Assembly: GCF_003573695.1 (NCBI RefSeq)
Contig: NC_039363.1
Coordinates: 127,455,302-127,519,301, forward strand
DNA from: Papaver somniferum
Taxonomy: Eukaryota; Streptophyta; Magnoliopsida; Ranunculales; Papaveraceae
Direction of reading: 5' to 3'
Length of the DNA: 64,000 nucleotides
Shown: piece by piece, positions 24,828 through 36,087 of the stretch
How the letters are laid out: each line of letters begins with the position of its first letter
How positions within the stretch are numbered: position 1 is the first letter of the stretch
Made by a program: the position numbers and the translations under genes
Notes under the pieces: model-generated
Databases searched by the model: none
What the model saw: only the letters and a program-made list of their open reading frames with translations
Told to the model about the DNA's origin: nothing

Positions 24828-24850
24828 TATAAATAGGCTTTCAGCCTATT
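24828..24850 (+). promoter_or_regulatory. TATA box overlapping a hairpin in the solo LTR
   Basis: TATAAATA at 24828-24835 overlaps a perfect 8 bp stem (AATAGGCT at 24832-24839, AGCCTATT at 24843-24850) with a 3-base loop. About 370 bp of leader-like sequence follow before the LTR end. This fits the promoter and start of R in an LTR. Confidence 0.55.
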
Positions 24851-25222
24851 TCAACGATAACACGAACAACGCAAGTGTTAACACAAGTATCCAGAAACCT
24901 TCAAGAACTGATAGCTTTCATTATGCAAGTCAGTTCAACATTCTGATACAAGTCATAAACAGCCACACCTTCATAATTCAACATTCTAATCTCAAACATC
25001 TTCTTCGCTTCCCTCCCTAAGATCAACCCTTCTCCTTCACTTTGTCACCGAATTGAATCTGGAACGTCCATTTCTTGGTTTAGGCCAGAGTCTTACAGAT
25101 TGATCTCTCGAATCTAAAAGTACTCTCGTGCAGTGCATTGTTTAGGATTTGAATTCGTTTCTCATCAACACACCCAAATTTACCAAAAACAGCAGAACCA
25201 GTTTTTACCCTCAAACAACTGT

Positions 25223-25453
25223 ATAACAATGATTGAGAGCATCTGTTTTCTTATTATTATGGTTACGGATCTTCAACAACAATGATGCTGAGTTGAACAC
25301 GTTCAGAACCGCTGAAGTACTTGGAGTAATGAAGAATTCAAGGAGTATTTAAGATCCAAGAAAATCAAGCATGATGGATGAGATACTACAATATTTATTT
25401 TTTAATCCATATGTATTGATAGTTTTGTTACTAAAATTGAGAAAGGGGGAGAT
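25223..25453 (+). other. Last interior bases of E0 with polypurine tract
   Basis: This rejoins the E0 interior after the solo LTR and matches E1 at 46223-46440 (reverse). It ends with AAAGGGGGAGAT (25442-25453) immediately before the LTR, the classic copia polypurine tract. Confidence 0.85.
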
Positions 25454-26094
25454 TGTTAGAGCACTGCTCGGTCGAACTCGCAAGAGTTGCTATCTCAAGC
25501 TTGTTTGTCAAGTTTAGTTGATCAAAACTATATACTTGATTTCTAGTCTACATATAGCTTTGTCCCGGATTAAGATATAATGTGTAGTTGAGCTTTAGAC
25601 TTCACAGCGTTCACCAATTGAAGACGAAGATCTACTGAGGATCTTGGAGGAACTTCATTAACAAAAGGTATGTGGAGACTATAACTTATTTATCACTCGA
25701 AAGTCTATTCCATTCTATCTTTTAATGAGACTAAGTCGTATAGCTATATAGACTTTTACATTATACACATTTGATATTTTGATCCGAGTTTATCTCGCTT
25801 ATCTATTTCTCGAAATATGTGTTGGAAGCTTTTTGCTTTAGCTATGTTCATCATATTCTTGATGAGTTTAGTTGGAAACAATTTATTTGTTGGAACTAAT
25901 ATGTCAAAAGATGATCATGTGAAAATTACCTTGAACATCTTATATGATTTGTGTAAGACAGTCATTTAATGTCAGCTTGGGATATTTCGTATTGATCATT
26001 CGATCACTTGAAAATTACTTGAAGCTAATGGTTTGTGTGAGACAACCGTTGTCGTCTTCCAAGGATGTTTCAATGATTAAAATGAGAGTTTAGA

Positions 26095-26360
26095 ACGATT
26101 ACCCATGTCGGGATACAACACGGTATGCATACCTAATATGTGAACTGTATTGTGATAATTCATGTCCGGAACTCTTGTTTGCGTACCTAGTATGCGAAAG
26201 GATTTACCTGAGAAGGTATGGAACTCTTTTCTGCGTACCTAGTGTGCAAACGTCTTTACCTGAGTTGGTTCCGAAGTGGTTGTTCGCGAACCGGGTTTGC
26301 AAATGGCTTGACTAGACCAAGGTCTGGAGCTGCTATTCGCGTACCTGGTGTGCGAACACA
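26095..26360 (+). repeat. Palindromic minisatellite in the E0 3' LTR
   Basis: About five degenerate units, each with a word such as TGCGTACCTAGTATGCGAAAG. It lies 640 bp after the LTR start and about 580 bp before the TATA-like sequence, so in U3. Confidence 0.7.
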
Positions 26361-27079
26361 GTGGTGAAGTTCTAGAATAGGTTATGTATGATTCACATAC
26401 TCATGAGCAAAAACATGTATGATCTAAGGAATGCAATCTTTGCAAACCGTGGATTAATGTTCATGAATTAATTCTTGTATAAGTACTTTGTACGATTACG
26501 AATCAAACCTATTTCGATTCAATTTGTTCATATACATATTTCTATGAGAAAGTGAACAATTGAACAACTCTATTTGAAATACAATTAGATTCATTTGATT
26601 ATCTTTCATGATTGATTGATCTTCATATTTGATTTGGAAGTGTTAGATGAATATGGCCAAGACGAAAGTGTTCATATGTCTAACTTCGGTTAACTGTTAT
26701 TGAGCCAACTCAATATAGACGTTTAGGTGCGATAACCCATAACTAAATATAAGTATATTTCATTTGTGTGTAACAAGCTAAGAGCATCTGACGATGGAGA
26801 TTGATTGCTTTATTTCTAAGCAGACTTAGCTTGAATCTTAAATTAGGATTTCATCTAACGGTTAATGTTCAATGTTGAATGCTTTGTTACTAAGCTATCT
26901 TAACTTTGATTGAAAGAAACCCTGATTTGAAAGACTATATAAGGGAAAACTCTAGCAACTGGAAAACCTAATCCGACACTTTTATGTGTCCTAGTTGCGT
27001 ACTAGAGTCGATTCTCATTTAACCTAGGTTTTTCCAAAACCATTATAGGTTACGACTTGAAGAATTCATATGGGATTCG

Positions 27080-28608
27080 TGATATGATTTCAAATTGAGT
27101 TGTAGTAATAGGTTCGTTGTGACTTGTGAAAGCAATAGATTTTAGATTTAATTTTCAAGACTAAAAATATAGCAAACTTAAATAAAAGTGATATGAAAAA
27201 TATGGAGAAGACAGGGGCTATGGAATCCATTATTTACCAATATCAAAGTGATTTATATTCTCTAATTATAATCATGCATTCAAATTGATTTTTAATATTG
27301 CAATAGTTGATTTTTTAAAAATAACAATTGTAGATCGTAAGTATGGGACATCAAACCCCTAGGCTAGCATGCTCCATCAATTGAAATGACAATTGTTTAA
27401 AAAAAACCATTTTATCAATTTATTTATCTAGGAAAATAATCATATAATAATTGCATAAATTAGAGATTACCACTTTTCATTGGTGAAATAGCTTCCTCCT
27501 TCGCCCCAGAGGATGGGTTTAGCTCATCATTGTGTAAACACGCTCAAAATATTTGTTCATTGCTTCAAAAATTGTTTACAAAGATGAAATGAAGAGAAAC
27601 AATGATAACCGGGTTTGCAACAGTTATAAGTGTTACAAACTAAAAAGAACGATACAGAGGATGTGTCACTGTTACTGTAGCTCTAAGACTGTCGCTGAGC
27701 AGTCGCAAATACTGTAGCGAAAACGACTGCTTCTGTGGGTCGATGTTCTTCGTGTTCTTCAATGGCAGCAGCAACAACAGTTTTCTCTGGTGATCGTGTT
27801 TCGCCTGTGTGATGTTCCAAAGCCTTCCCCCACTCTCCGTAACCCTTCTATGAACCACATCAACCTTTTTATACTTCTCAGGCGCAAGAAATCCTCACCA
27901 TAACTCCAAATATCTCCGTAATGAATAAAACATATTTTCACGGGATTATTTCCTTTTGTTAATCCTTCACGCGTCTGTTGTGTTTAAAACTTTCCAAAAT
28001 CAACTAATACACGTATCAGATGGTGTTACAGAAGATTCAGACACACGCCATCTCCCAAATAGCACGAAGAAGAATATAATAAACCCGAGATATCTTCATC
28101 CCTGTTTTATCTTCCACGTGCTTTCTTCCTCCATTTTTATCGATTCAAATTAGTCTAATATTCCTGTTTTACCGAAACAGGTCATATCCAATCAATACCA
28201 ACGAACGGATTCACGAGAATCTATTGCATAATCGTTCCCAGAAAATCTCAGAAGTTACGCAGGTGAAAAGATTTTTTTTCCGCCAATTTTTCACTTTTCA
28301 AACGAAGAAGAAGGGTGGCCCCCTAACCAGAGTGAGGGTGCCGATAGAAAATGGGTGTTGAGGACAAATTTGGGTGCTGAGGATGAATTTGGGCTACGCA
28401 TAACCTTGGGTGCCCCTTAGCCAAATCTGAGGTCCGTATAGCAAATGTCCTCCAGGGGTCCAAATAGCACTTTTTGAGCAACTTTTTCCACACAAGTGTA
28501 TTTCTCCAAAAATACCTACACAAGCATAAAAACACCATTATAAGTACAGAATCAAGCACTAGCAATAGAGACACTGAGGACAATTCAGACACAAAAATGT
28601 GTTTATCA
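27080..28608 (-). repeat. 3' LTR of element N3
   Basis: 1529 bp, closely matching 30134-31671. The minus-strand TATA-like TATAAAAAGG is at 27864-27873. Confidence 0.9.
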
Positions 28609-28623
28609 AATACCCCCAAACCT
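28609..28623 (-). other. Polypurine tract of element N3
   Basis: Minus strand AGGTTTGGGGGTATT directly before TGATAAACACA. It differs by one base from the tract of N2 and the tandem array. Confidence 0.8.
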
Positions 28624-29754
28624 ATTATTTGCTAGTCCTCGAGCAAATTTAATATAAAATGACTACACTTAGCACGTGCAGCAAGTCGTTAAACCGCTAG
28701 GTGGCCCTAGCGGCGGAGTGTTGTCTCCGGGGGGTTTACCAGAGGTGTACCCACAAAACCTTTACTCCAGACCCTAGCTATCTAAGCAGAACCTTGGAAG
28801 GCACTAAAGAATCTCTTTGGTTGGCATACAATCAGTGACTATAGGAGGAAGTACCATGATGCGAAATTCCAATTGTTGTACACGAGTTTGCACTCAGCAT
28901 ACTAAAATTCATATATAAGTGACAGATCTCTACTCAGATAGTTTCTAGACATCATAACCGGAGTCAACAAATCATATGGAAAGATTAAGAAGATGGATAA
29001 AGAGAAAAATAGATGGTTAAAGTGAACGGTGTTTCCCATATCTGTCTGAAGACCTCTGCCAAGATGATCCTATCCTAATGGACTGAGATACCGGTCTGAC
29101 TAATATCAACACAACTGGCATATACAAGGGGACCAGTGGTCGATAAACCTAACTCTAAGTCAACACAACTGGCATATACAAGGGCACTAGTGGTCGACTT
29201 TATTGAATTTATTCCGGTTGGTCTGATGGTCTGGTCTCAAACTTTTTTTTTTTTTGGTATCTCAATCACCCTATTTCACCTAGCAATGGTAACAACTTGA
29301 GTCGTGTGCCCCACCAAATCACTTAAGAAATAAAAACAGAAGGGATTAGGATTCAACGAGTTATGGCGAAACTACCATGTTTTTTTTTTAATTCTAACAC
29401 CTGAGCTCTGTGCTTTTATGAATAGACTCTTTAGATGTTTCCATCTAATCAGATTGGTTCCTCAACTCCTACAACCAAGATGTTCCCATCCACTTAGATT
29501 GGTTAGTGCCAACCTTAATAAGCATAAATTTCTAGGCTCTGGAGTTTATTTATTACAACTAAAAGCTAACAAAAGGTTTCTTCCCCACCCCCAAACTTAA
29601 ATCTAACATTGTCCTCAATGTTTCTAGTGAAAGAGCAATACCAAGAAGCAAAGTAACATGATGAATCAGTAAAGAGAGAAGTCGGAAAGATAGTACCTGG
29701 GTGAAGAGAGAAATCAAAAACTAATATACAACATACAATCGCCTCGATGGTCAA
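28624..29754 (-). other. Non-coding 3' interior of element N3
   Basis: 1.1 kb without a supported gene. The part at 28624-28935 (minus) matches the interior of the tandem array before its polypurine tracts. A T-run is at 29243-29255. The hairpin AACATTG-TCCT-CAATGTT is at 29605-29622, with a C-rich tract at 29583-29598. Confidence 0.65.
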
Positions 29755-30108
29755 TCAAGGGTAAACAGGGTCCTCCAGAGGGACCTCCTCAACATCACCT
29801 GTAGGAAAGGGCTCTAAAAAGGGTTTCAATCTCTGACCGTTAACTTTCGAAGAACTATTACCATCCGGTGTCTCAATCTCAACATCTCCATGAGGAAAGA
29901 CAGTGCGAACAATAAAAGGACCCGTCCACCGAGAATGTAACTTCCCAGGGAAAAGATGCAAGCGGGTATCATACAGAAGAACTTTTTGACCTGGAGAAAA
30001 TGACTTCCTTAAAATATTTCTATCATGCAAAAGTTTCATTTTGTTCTTATACTCCTTCGCACTATCGTAAGCATCTATAAGAATCTCTTCCAACTCATTG
30101 AGCTGGAG
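29755..30108 (-). pseudogene. Integrase C-terminal fragment (Ty3/gypsy) in N3
   Basis: About 117 codons are open to a stop at 29755. Read from KLQLNELEEILIDAYDSAKE, the fragment contains FSPGQKVLLYDTRLHLFPGK, then RWTGPFIVRTVFPHG and NGQRLKPFL. This is the GPY/F-type C-terminal module of Ty3/gypsy integrases, which binds DNA non-specifically. The catalytic DDE core and the zinc-binding N-terminus are missing. The frame runs without a break into the primer site upstream, so the start of the original protein is lost. It lacks its own start codon inside the element body; a frame-matched ATG lies in the LTR at 30187-30189. Whether it is translated is unknown. Confidence 0.8.
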
Positions 30109-30110
30109 TT

Positions 30111-30128
30111 TCCCCGGCAGCGGCGCCA
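30111..30128 (-). other. Primer-binding site of element N3
   Basis: Minus strand TGGCGCCGCTGCCGGGGA, five bases inside the 5' LTR. This is close to the textbook site of plant Tat/Ogre- and Athila-type gypsy elements. Confidence 0.85.
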
Positions 30129-30133
30129 AAAAT

Positions 30134-31671
30134 TGATATGATTTCAAATTGAGTTGTAGTAATAGGTTCGTTGAGACTTGTGAAAGCAATAGATTTTAGA
30201 TTTAATTTTTAAAACTAAAAATATAGCAAACTTAAATAAAAGTGATATGAAAAATATGGAGAAGACTGGGGCTATGGAATCCACTATTTACCAATATCAA
30301 AGTGATTTATATTCTCTAATTAAAATCATGCAAATCATGCATTTAAATTAATTCTTAATATTGCAATAGTTTATTTTTTTAAAATAACAATTGTAGATCG
30401 AAAGTATGGGACATCAAAACCCTAGGCTAGCATGCTCCATCAATTGAAATGACAATTGTTTAACACAAACCATTTTATCAATTTATTTATCTAGGAAAAT
30501 AATCATATAATAATTGCATAAATTACAGATTACCACTTTTCATTGGTGAAATAGCTTCCTCCTTCGCCCCAGAGGATGGGTTTATCTCATCATTGTGTAA
30601 ACACGCTCAAAATATTTGTTCATTGCTTCAAAAATTGTTTACAAAGATGAAATGAAGAGAAACAATGATAACCGGGTTTGCAACAGTTATAAGTGTTACA
30701 AACTGAAAAGAACGATACATAGGATGTGTCACTATTACTGTAGCTCTAAGACTGTCGCTGAGCAGCCGCAAATACTGTAGCAAAAACGACTGCTTCTGTG
30801 GGTCGATGTTCTTCGTGTTCTTCAATGGCAGCAGCAGCAGAAGTTTTCTCTGGTGATCGTGTTTCGTCTCTGTAATGTTCCAAAGCCTTCCCCCACTCTC
30901 CGTAACCCTTCTATGAACCACAACATCCTTTTTATACTTCTCAGGCGCAAGAAATCCTCACCATAACTCCAAATATCTCCGTAATGAATAAAACATATTT
31001 TCACGGGATTATTTCCTTTTGTTGATCCTTTACGCGTCTGTTGTGTTTAAAACTTTCCAAAATCAACTAATACACGTATCAGATGGTGTTACAGAAGCTT
31101 CAGACACACGCCATCTCCCAAATAGCACGGAGAAGAATATAGTAAACCTGAGATATCTTCATCCCTGTTTTATCCTCCACGTGCTTTCCTCCTCCATTTT
31201 TATCGATTCAAATTAGTCTACCATTCCTGTTTGACCGAAACAGGTCATATCCAACCAATACCAACGAACGGATTCACGAGAATCTGTTGCATAATCGTTC
31301 CCAGAAAATCTCAGAAGTTACGCAGGTGAAAATATTTTTTTCCCGCCAATTTTTCACTTTTCAAACGAAGAAGAAGGGTGCCCCCCTAACCAGAGTAGGG
31401 GTGCCGATAGAAAATGGGTGCTGAGGACAAATTTGGTTGCTGAGGATGAATTTGGGCTACGCATAACCTTGGGTGCCCCTTAGCCAAATCTGGGGTCTGT
31501 ATAGCAAATGTCCTCCAGGGGTCCAAATAGCACTTTTTGAGCAACTTTTTCCACACACGTGTATTTCTCTAAAAACACCTACACAAGCATAAAAACACCA
31601 AAATAAGTACAGAATCAAGCACTAGCAATAGAGACACTGAGGACAATTCATATACAAAAATGTGTCTATCA
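30134..31671 (-). repeat. 5' LTR of element N3
   Basis: 1538 bp, the partner of 27080-28608, differing by scattered substitutions and short indels. Confidence 0.9.
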
Positions 31672-32635
31672 ATTCGTGAAGCCAGATCCAACTATTCTGT
31701 AGTTCCGCATTATGATCTTACTTGTTCTATCGTATTTAGTTTTATCTTCTCTAAGATTTACTCGAGATTTATCTCCGATATGTAAGATATAAAAAGTAAT
31801 CACAACAGTTCTTCGTCTCAAACTGTTGTGATTCCGCCATAACTTTTCATGTTAATCAGTTGGGTTATAGTGAGGGGACTAATATTTCTAGGCTGCTCTT
31901 CGGGAGTATAAGACCGGATTATTAGTTGGTTCTTGTTCACTTTGATTTTATCAAAAAACGGAACAAAAACTGAATAAAGAATAGACATTCTGTGGGAGAC
32001 AAATTTGTTTATTAGTCTTAGACTTTGGGTCGTAACAACTCTTAGTTGTGTGTGAGATCATCTAAGGGAATCAAGTGCGTAGAATCCGGCATGGTTCTAG
32101 AGGCGTAAGGAACGCGACTGTACCTTAATCGGTGTGGGAATTGGTTAGGGATCAACTACATTCCAGTCCGAAGTTAACTTGTAGTAGTCTAGAGTCTGTA
32201 GCGGCTTAATACAGTGTGGTGTTCAAATATGGACTAGGTCCCGGGATTTTTCTGCATTTGCGGTTTCCTCGTTAACAAAACTTCTAGTGTATGTGTTATT
32301 TCTTTTCCGCATTATATTTTTATATAATTAAAATATCACAGGTTGTGTGTAGTTCAATCAGTTGATAAATCATACCTTGTTTGTTGGATAGAACTTGATT
32401 GACACTTGGGCTTTGGTCTTTGGTACCGTCCAAGTTATTTCTCATATCAATCAGGCTCGTAGATTTCTATCTGTTTGGTTTGCTGATTGTATTGAGAAAG
32501 AGATAAAAACTCTTTGATATAATTATTGATTGAGTCTCGCTTTTAAGTTGGTGCTCTCAGAATTACATTGGAGTTTAGTCCATACCGATTGTCGAACGAA
32601 TTATTGGTTGTGGTTGTTATACCCCCGTTTTTTCA

Positions 32636-32858
32636 CAAAAATTGACAAGATGATGAAGGCTCAAGAGGAAACGATAAAATTGATGGTTACAAAATCAAAA
32701 GCAGACCCAACATGTATGTTCATGAAAGTTTATTATCAAAGGAGATCTCTGATTTTTGATTACCAGAAAAGTTTCATTTTCCAAGTTTCAGAGGTTTTAA
32801 GGGAGATTCAGACCCGAATGAGCATGTATTTCACTTTAGATATGTACATTTTTGTAAT
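32636..32858. other. Unassigned sequence between E0 and a solo LTR
   Basis: 223 bp that belong to neither LTR. On the plus strand it is open, with Lys-rich residues (MMKAQEETIKLMVTKSKADP), and probably was the target DNA of both insertions. It continues at 35661. I do not recognise the peptide. Confidence 0.4.
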
Positions 32859-35655
32859 TATTAGAGCATAGATCGGTTGAACCCACCAAGCGTGGTATGT
32901 CAAGTTTGGTTGTCATATTTTAGTGAACCAAAACTCATTTAAAGAGTTGCTTGATTATATGCTAGAGTCAACTTCGTATAGGTTAACTAGAAAGTCATTA
33001 AGATATGAGACATACAAGTATTACTCGAAGAGTTGAAGAATGTGAAGAAGCAAAGAGATACATCGACAACATCATCCTTCCTCTTGAGGTTAGTAATATT
33101 TTAACTTGAACTGTTTCATTCCTAACGTATCTTTCAAGTCGTGCTATATTGAAAATGTAACTGCGAAGCTGTGAATGATTACACTCTAGTTATACATAGT
33201 ATTAAGGAATTACAATACAAAGTATAACGTTTATCTTTTGAACTTCGTATATAAGACATCTACATAATCGTGTGAATGCTATTGTGATTATGTGTATGGG
33301 TATAGGTGAAGATTTCATCCTAAGAAACAATGTTTATAATTGTTTAAAGGAAATACACTCATAAACTTGTTTTGTGAATCGAAAGGAAAATTGCTAGGCT
33401 TATTGGTATTGTTATTCATTACAAACCTTTGGATTACCAATATGTGTGATTAGTATAACCGTTCATAACTTGTTTATGTTTCTTGGTAAAACTATTCATA
33501 ATGCCTGACTTTTGTATTGGTATAACTTTTATTAGTGAAACCGATCTTAAGTAATCACCTAAGATGGTATGATCGATATTTTGTAATTGGCATGACAAAC
33601 TCTAGACATTGGGTGACCGATCCTAGTAAGAGGTGTGACCGATCACAAATATGTGTAATCGATCCTTGTAATAGGTTAGCAAGCCTTAGTAATTGGTGCA
33701 ACCGATCCTATGACTTGTGCAGCCGATCACAAGTAAATACCATAAGAATGTGGTAACCGATCCTGGTACATAGTTAACCAAATTTTGAAAACTAGTGTAA
33801 CCGATCCTAGTACCCACGTGGAGGTAGAACCTAACTTATGTTTGGTAGAACCGTTAAATCCATGTTTAGTGATTTGATAATTGATATTGATCAATCACAT
33901 ATAGTTCTTGGAAATCAGAAGAACCAATTCTAAATTCGTTTGGAAGTGTGAAAGGGTTCCAAGATTGTAAATATGAAAAAGGATTTACAAAGAAAAAGAT
34001 GTTGACATACTTTGAACATATGCAGTAATTCTTATCTATTATTGTTCAAAGATATTCTTTAATAACTAATGGAAAATCCCAAATCGAAATAAATTGAGAA
34101 TCTTTTAATTAAGGTTTTTAGTTTTATATGATTTTAATTTCCAGCAATTAATTGCATATCTCTGGAGAATAAAAATTAGTAATTAGTAATGTGCATTTAT
34201 TAATTGGAGATTTTCTAGTGAGATTTCGGTCATTATTTGGACAGAGCATTTCCAGGAATTGTGAAAACCGATTTTGGGCATTTATTGCATATCTTAAGAA
34301 TAATTCAGTTTTGGAAATTCCTTGGTGTCCAAACTTCTTTTGTCTATAAATATTGAAGTTTGCATTTCAAGCAAACTAATCCTAAGAGCCAGCAAAACTA
34401 CCTAGTTGTGTTGTTACTGGTGGAGCCGTCTATTCGGAGAGAAAAGTACCTTAATTAGGCGAAATCTCTTATGACCGCTCGTTTTAAAGACTTCTTTGGG
34501 ATTGAGAAGCTCAACGAGTACCGTTGGTGGGAAACTAGATAACTTCAGTTTATTATTAGTTTTCGATTGATTTGATTGACTAACGGTGGTTGAACTTTGA
34601 TTGCACCTAATTTTTTTTATGCTTGAGAATTTTCTCTTCTGATATAAGATTCACCCAAACTAGATCGAAGTTTCGACGGGGATCTTTGGACCTGTTTGTA
34701 TATCTAAATACGTCTTGTGATAATCCATTGTTAACAGACTTTGTTCTGTGTGTGATTGATCACAAGAGATTCAAGTTGTGTTGTGTGCAGGTGCTTATTG
34801 CAGATCAAAGAAGATTTGAAGACAAAGAAGATTTCTTATCGGGTTCATAATCTTTGGTGTACACAAAACTTGATCGGCTGGGATCCAACCATAATCGGTT
34901 TATCTTTTGATAAATTGGATTGCTTAGTTGCATAGATCAGCATTCAATATTTAGCATCTTGATAAATCCTATTATTGATTTGCTTAGTCTAAACACAATT
35001 ACTTTGGTAGTTGTTATTTAGATAGATCTAGTACCCGACAAAAGAGTTTATGGTAAATAGAAAAGTCTTTGTCTAACTCATATCACATTGTTTGAAAAGA
35101 GTTGTCACAGAACGGATTTGTTGTTCCTTTACTGTTTGGAATACAAACCAAAGGAATTGTTCCAAGTGCATGACTTATTACAAGTTGGAGGCGCAGGGAT
35201 ACTGAGGGAACTAGGTGAACTATAGGTTTAGTTGCTTGCTCTCAACTATATGAAGTTGGTTTAGATTTTGTATAGCGGATTAATTCTGAGAGTATTCAAT
35301 TCTGGACAAGGTCCCAGAGTTTTTCTGCATTTGCGGTTTCCTCGTTAACAAAATCTTGTTGTGTCTTTTACTTTTCTATTTCCGCAATTATAATTAGAAG
35401 TAAAATACACAAACGTTAATTCCTAATTACTTGATATCAATCCTATAGTGTTTGGTTAAGTCCGAACCTATTATCAAGTAATCATACTTCGTTGTTGTAT
35501 TGTCTCGATCTAGTATCCATAGACGATCACACGAAGTGTGAACCGATTAGTTGCATTGTCTCGACTCAGTCCATAGAGACAATCACTTTCGGATAAAGGA
35601 CTTATAGGTGGAAAAGTTTTAGATTGAGGTATATTTGGGTACCCTCGTCTTTTCA
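32859..35655 (+). mobile_element. Solo LTR, copia-type family 2
   Basis: 2797 bp, from TATTAGAGCA (TG mutated to TA) to CGTCTTTTCA, with the target duplication GTAAT (32854-32858) and GTAAC (35656-35660). It matches 47870-50658 on the opposite strand. It shares with family 1 the start (T)NTTAGAGCA..CGG and the block CTGCATTTGCGGTTTCCTCG near 35325. The TATA-like TATAAATA is at 34345-34352. No interior sequence is present, so it is a solo LTR left by LTR-LTR recombination. Confidence 0.85.
33535..33830 (+). repeat. Minisatellite with ACCGATCCTAG units in the family-2 LTR
   Basis: About ten degenerate units of 24-30 bp with the core (A/G)CCGATC(C/A)TAGTA and spacers such as TTGGTGTA. The counterpart array is 49675-49990. 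It lies between the LTR start and the TATA-like sequence. Confidence 0.75.
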
Positions 35656-35660
35656 GTAAC

Positions 35661-36087
35661 CACAAACACATTATTTTATTTATATGACTGGATGGTTTTT
35701 TTTTTACTTATAAATGCTCGAGAGTGGGTTTCGTTTTGGGTTAAACTTTATATCAAACCTTCCAATTGATGTCCAGGTAAATGATTTAGATCCTTAATGC
35801 CTTTTTATGTGGATCTCGTAGATTAATAAGTAGCTTAATTTTGGGGTGTTACAGTTGTTCCCTATCTCATCCAGTAGGAAGGCACACAAAGAGGTTCTAG
35901 AGGATAGCAATTAAAGCTTCCAAGTAAAATCTCAAAGCGCTTGAGAGCTGAAGCAGAACTCAATTACTTGACAACGAAGACTCAATATAGTCAACATACT
36001 TTAACAGTAAAGCCTGAAATACATAATGATATGATCAGTTTACCAGACAGAGAATTTAAATAAGAAGTAGTTGAATTACTGGAAGAA
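35661..36087 (+). other. Decayed repeat sequence, no gene seen
   Basis: AT-rich with a T-run at 35697-35706. The second half (from about 35850) may be a further decayed upstream portion of the gypsy pol fragment that follows, but no frame is convincing. Confidence 0.35.

Larger units (their letters stand above)
15249..25217 (+). mobile_element. Solo LTR of about 2.6 kb, split by element N2
   Basis: The two halves (15249-16413 and 23795-25217) form a TG...CA-bounded unit of about 2.59 kb, with ATTGT (15244-15248) and ACTGT (25218-25222) as a 4/5 target duplication. E1 preserves the uninterrupted host sequence. No primer site, polypurine tract or coding sequence occurs inside, so I read it as a solo LTR; a TRIM-like element is an alternative. 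A TATA box and a downstream leader near its 3' end fix the plus orientation. The superfamily is uncertain (a Ty3/gypsy chromovirus is a guess). Confidence 0.65.
27080..31671 (-). mobile_element. Nested gypsy-type element N3, minus strand, internally deleted
   Basis: 4.6 kb with LTRs of 1529 bp (27080-28608) and 1538 bp (30134-31671), and a perfect target duplication ATTCG (27075-27079, 31672-31676). On the minus strand the primer site is followed directly by the C-terminal end of a gypsy integrase, then non-coding interior, the hairpin plus G-run motif and the polypurine tract. Gag, protease, reverse transcriptase, RNase H and the integrase core are absent. Confidence 0.92.
1649..32635 (+). 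mobile_element. Forward copia-type element E0 (5' part outside window), carrying all nested insertions to 31671
   Basis: The visible own sequence of E0 is 1649-2135, 13838-15248, 25223-27079 and 31677-32635. It consists of a gag remnant, a long non-coding 3' internal part, a polypurine tract (25442-25453) and a 3' LTR beginning TGTTAGAGC. The internal pieces align, in the same order, to the reverse complement of E1 (44166-55009), which shows that they once were contiguous. The 5' LTR and primer site must lie left of base 1. No reverse transcriptase, integrase or protease is seen in any own segment. The class call (Ty1/copia, SIRE/Maximus-like) rests on the polypurine tract, the initiator-Met primer site of E1, the CCHC gag and an LTR block known from SIRE-type elements; the lineage is inference. 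Confidence 0.8.
25454..32635 (+). repeat. 3' LTR of E0 (family 1), interrupted by N3
   Basis: The own sequence is 25454-27079 plus 31677-32635, about 2.58 kb, from TGTTAGAGCACTG to CGTTTTTTCA. A palindromic minisatellite lies at 26095-26360, a TATA-like TATATAAG near 26936, and the conserved block CTGCATTTGCGGTTTCCTCG near 32255. The same block is found in the second LTR family. The target repeat after 32635 cannot be checked because the 5' end is outside the window. Confidence 0.88.

Noticed and set aside
15249..25217. A DNA transposon or Helitron instead of a solo LTR
   Set aside because: The ends are TG...CA with a 5 bp target duplication and an LTR-like TATA plus leader; no convincing terminal inverted repeat.
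29755..30189. A full 144-residue integrase gene starting in the LTR
   Set aside because: Only about the last 117 codons are integrase-like; the first residues are LTR and primer-site sequence read by chance in phase.
32530..32871. A 113-residue gene on the plus strand
   Set aside because: It spans the end of the E0 LTR, the short target segment and the start of the next LTR, so it is a composite of unrelated pieces.
33535..33830. CRISPR-like array of short repeats with spacers
   Set aside because: Units are degenerate, spacers are short and similar to each other, and the array lies inside a plant LTR that recurs at 47870-50658. It is a minisatellite.
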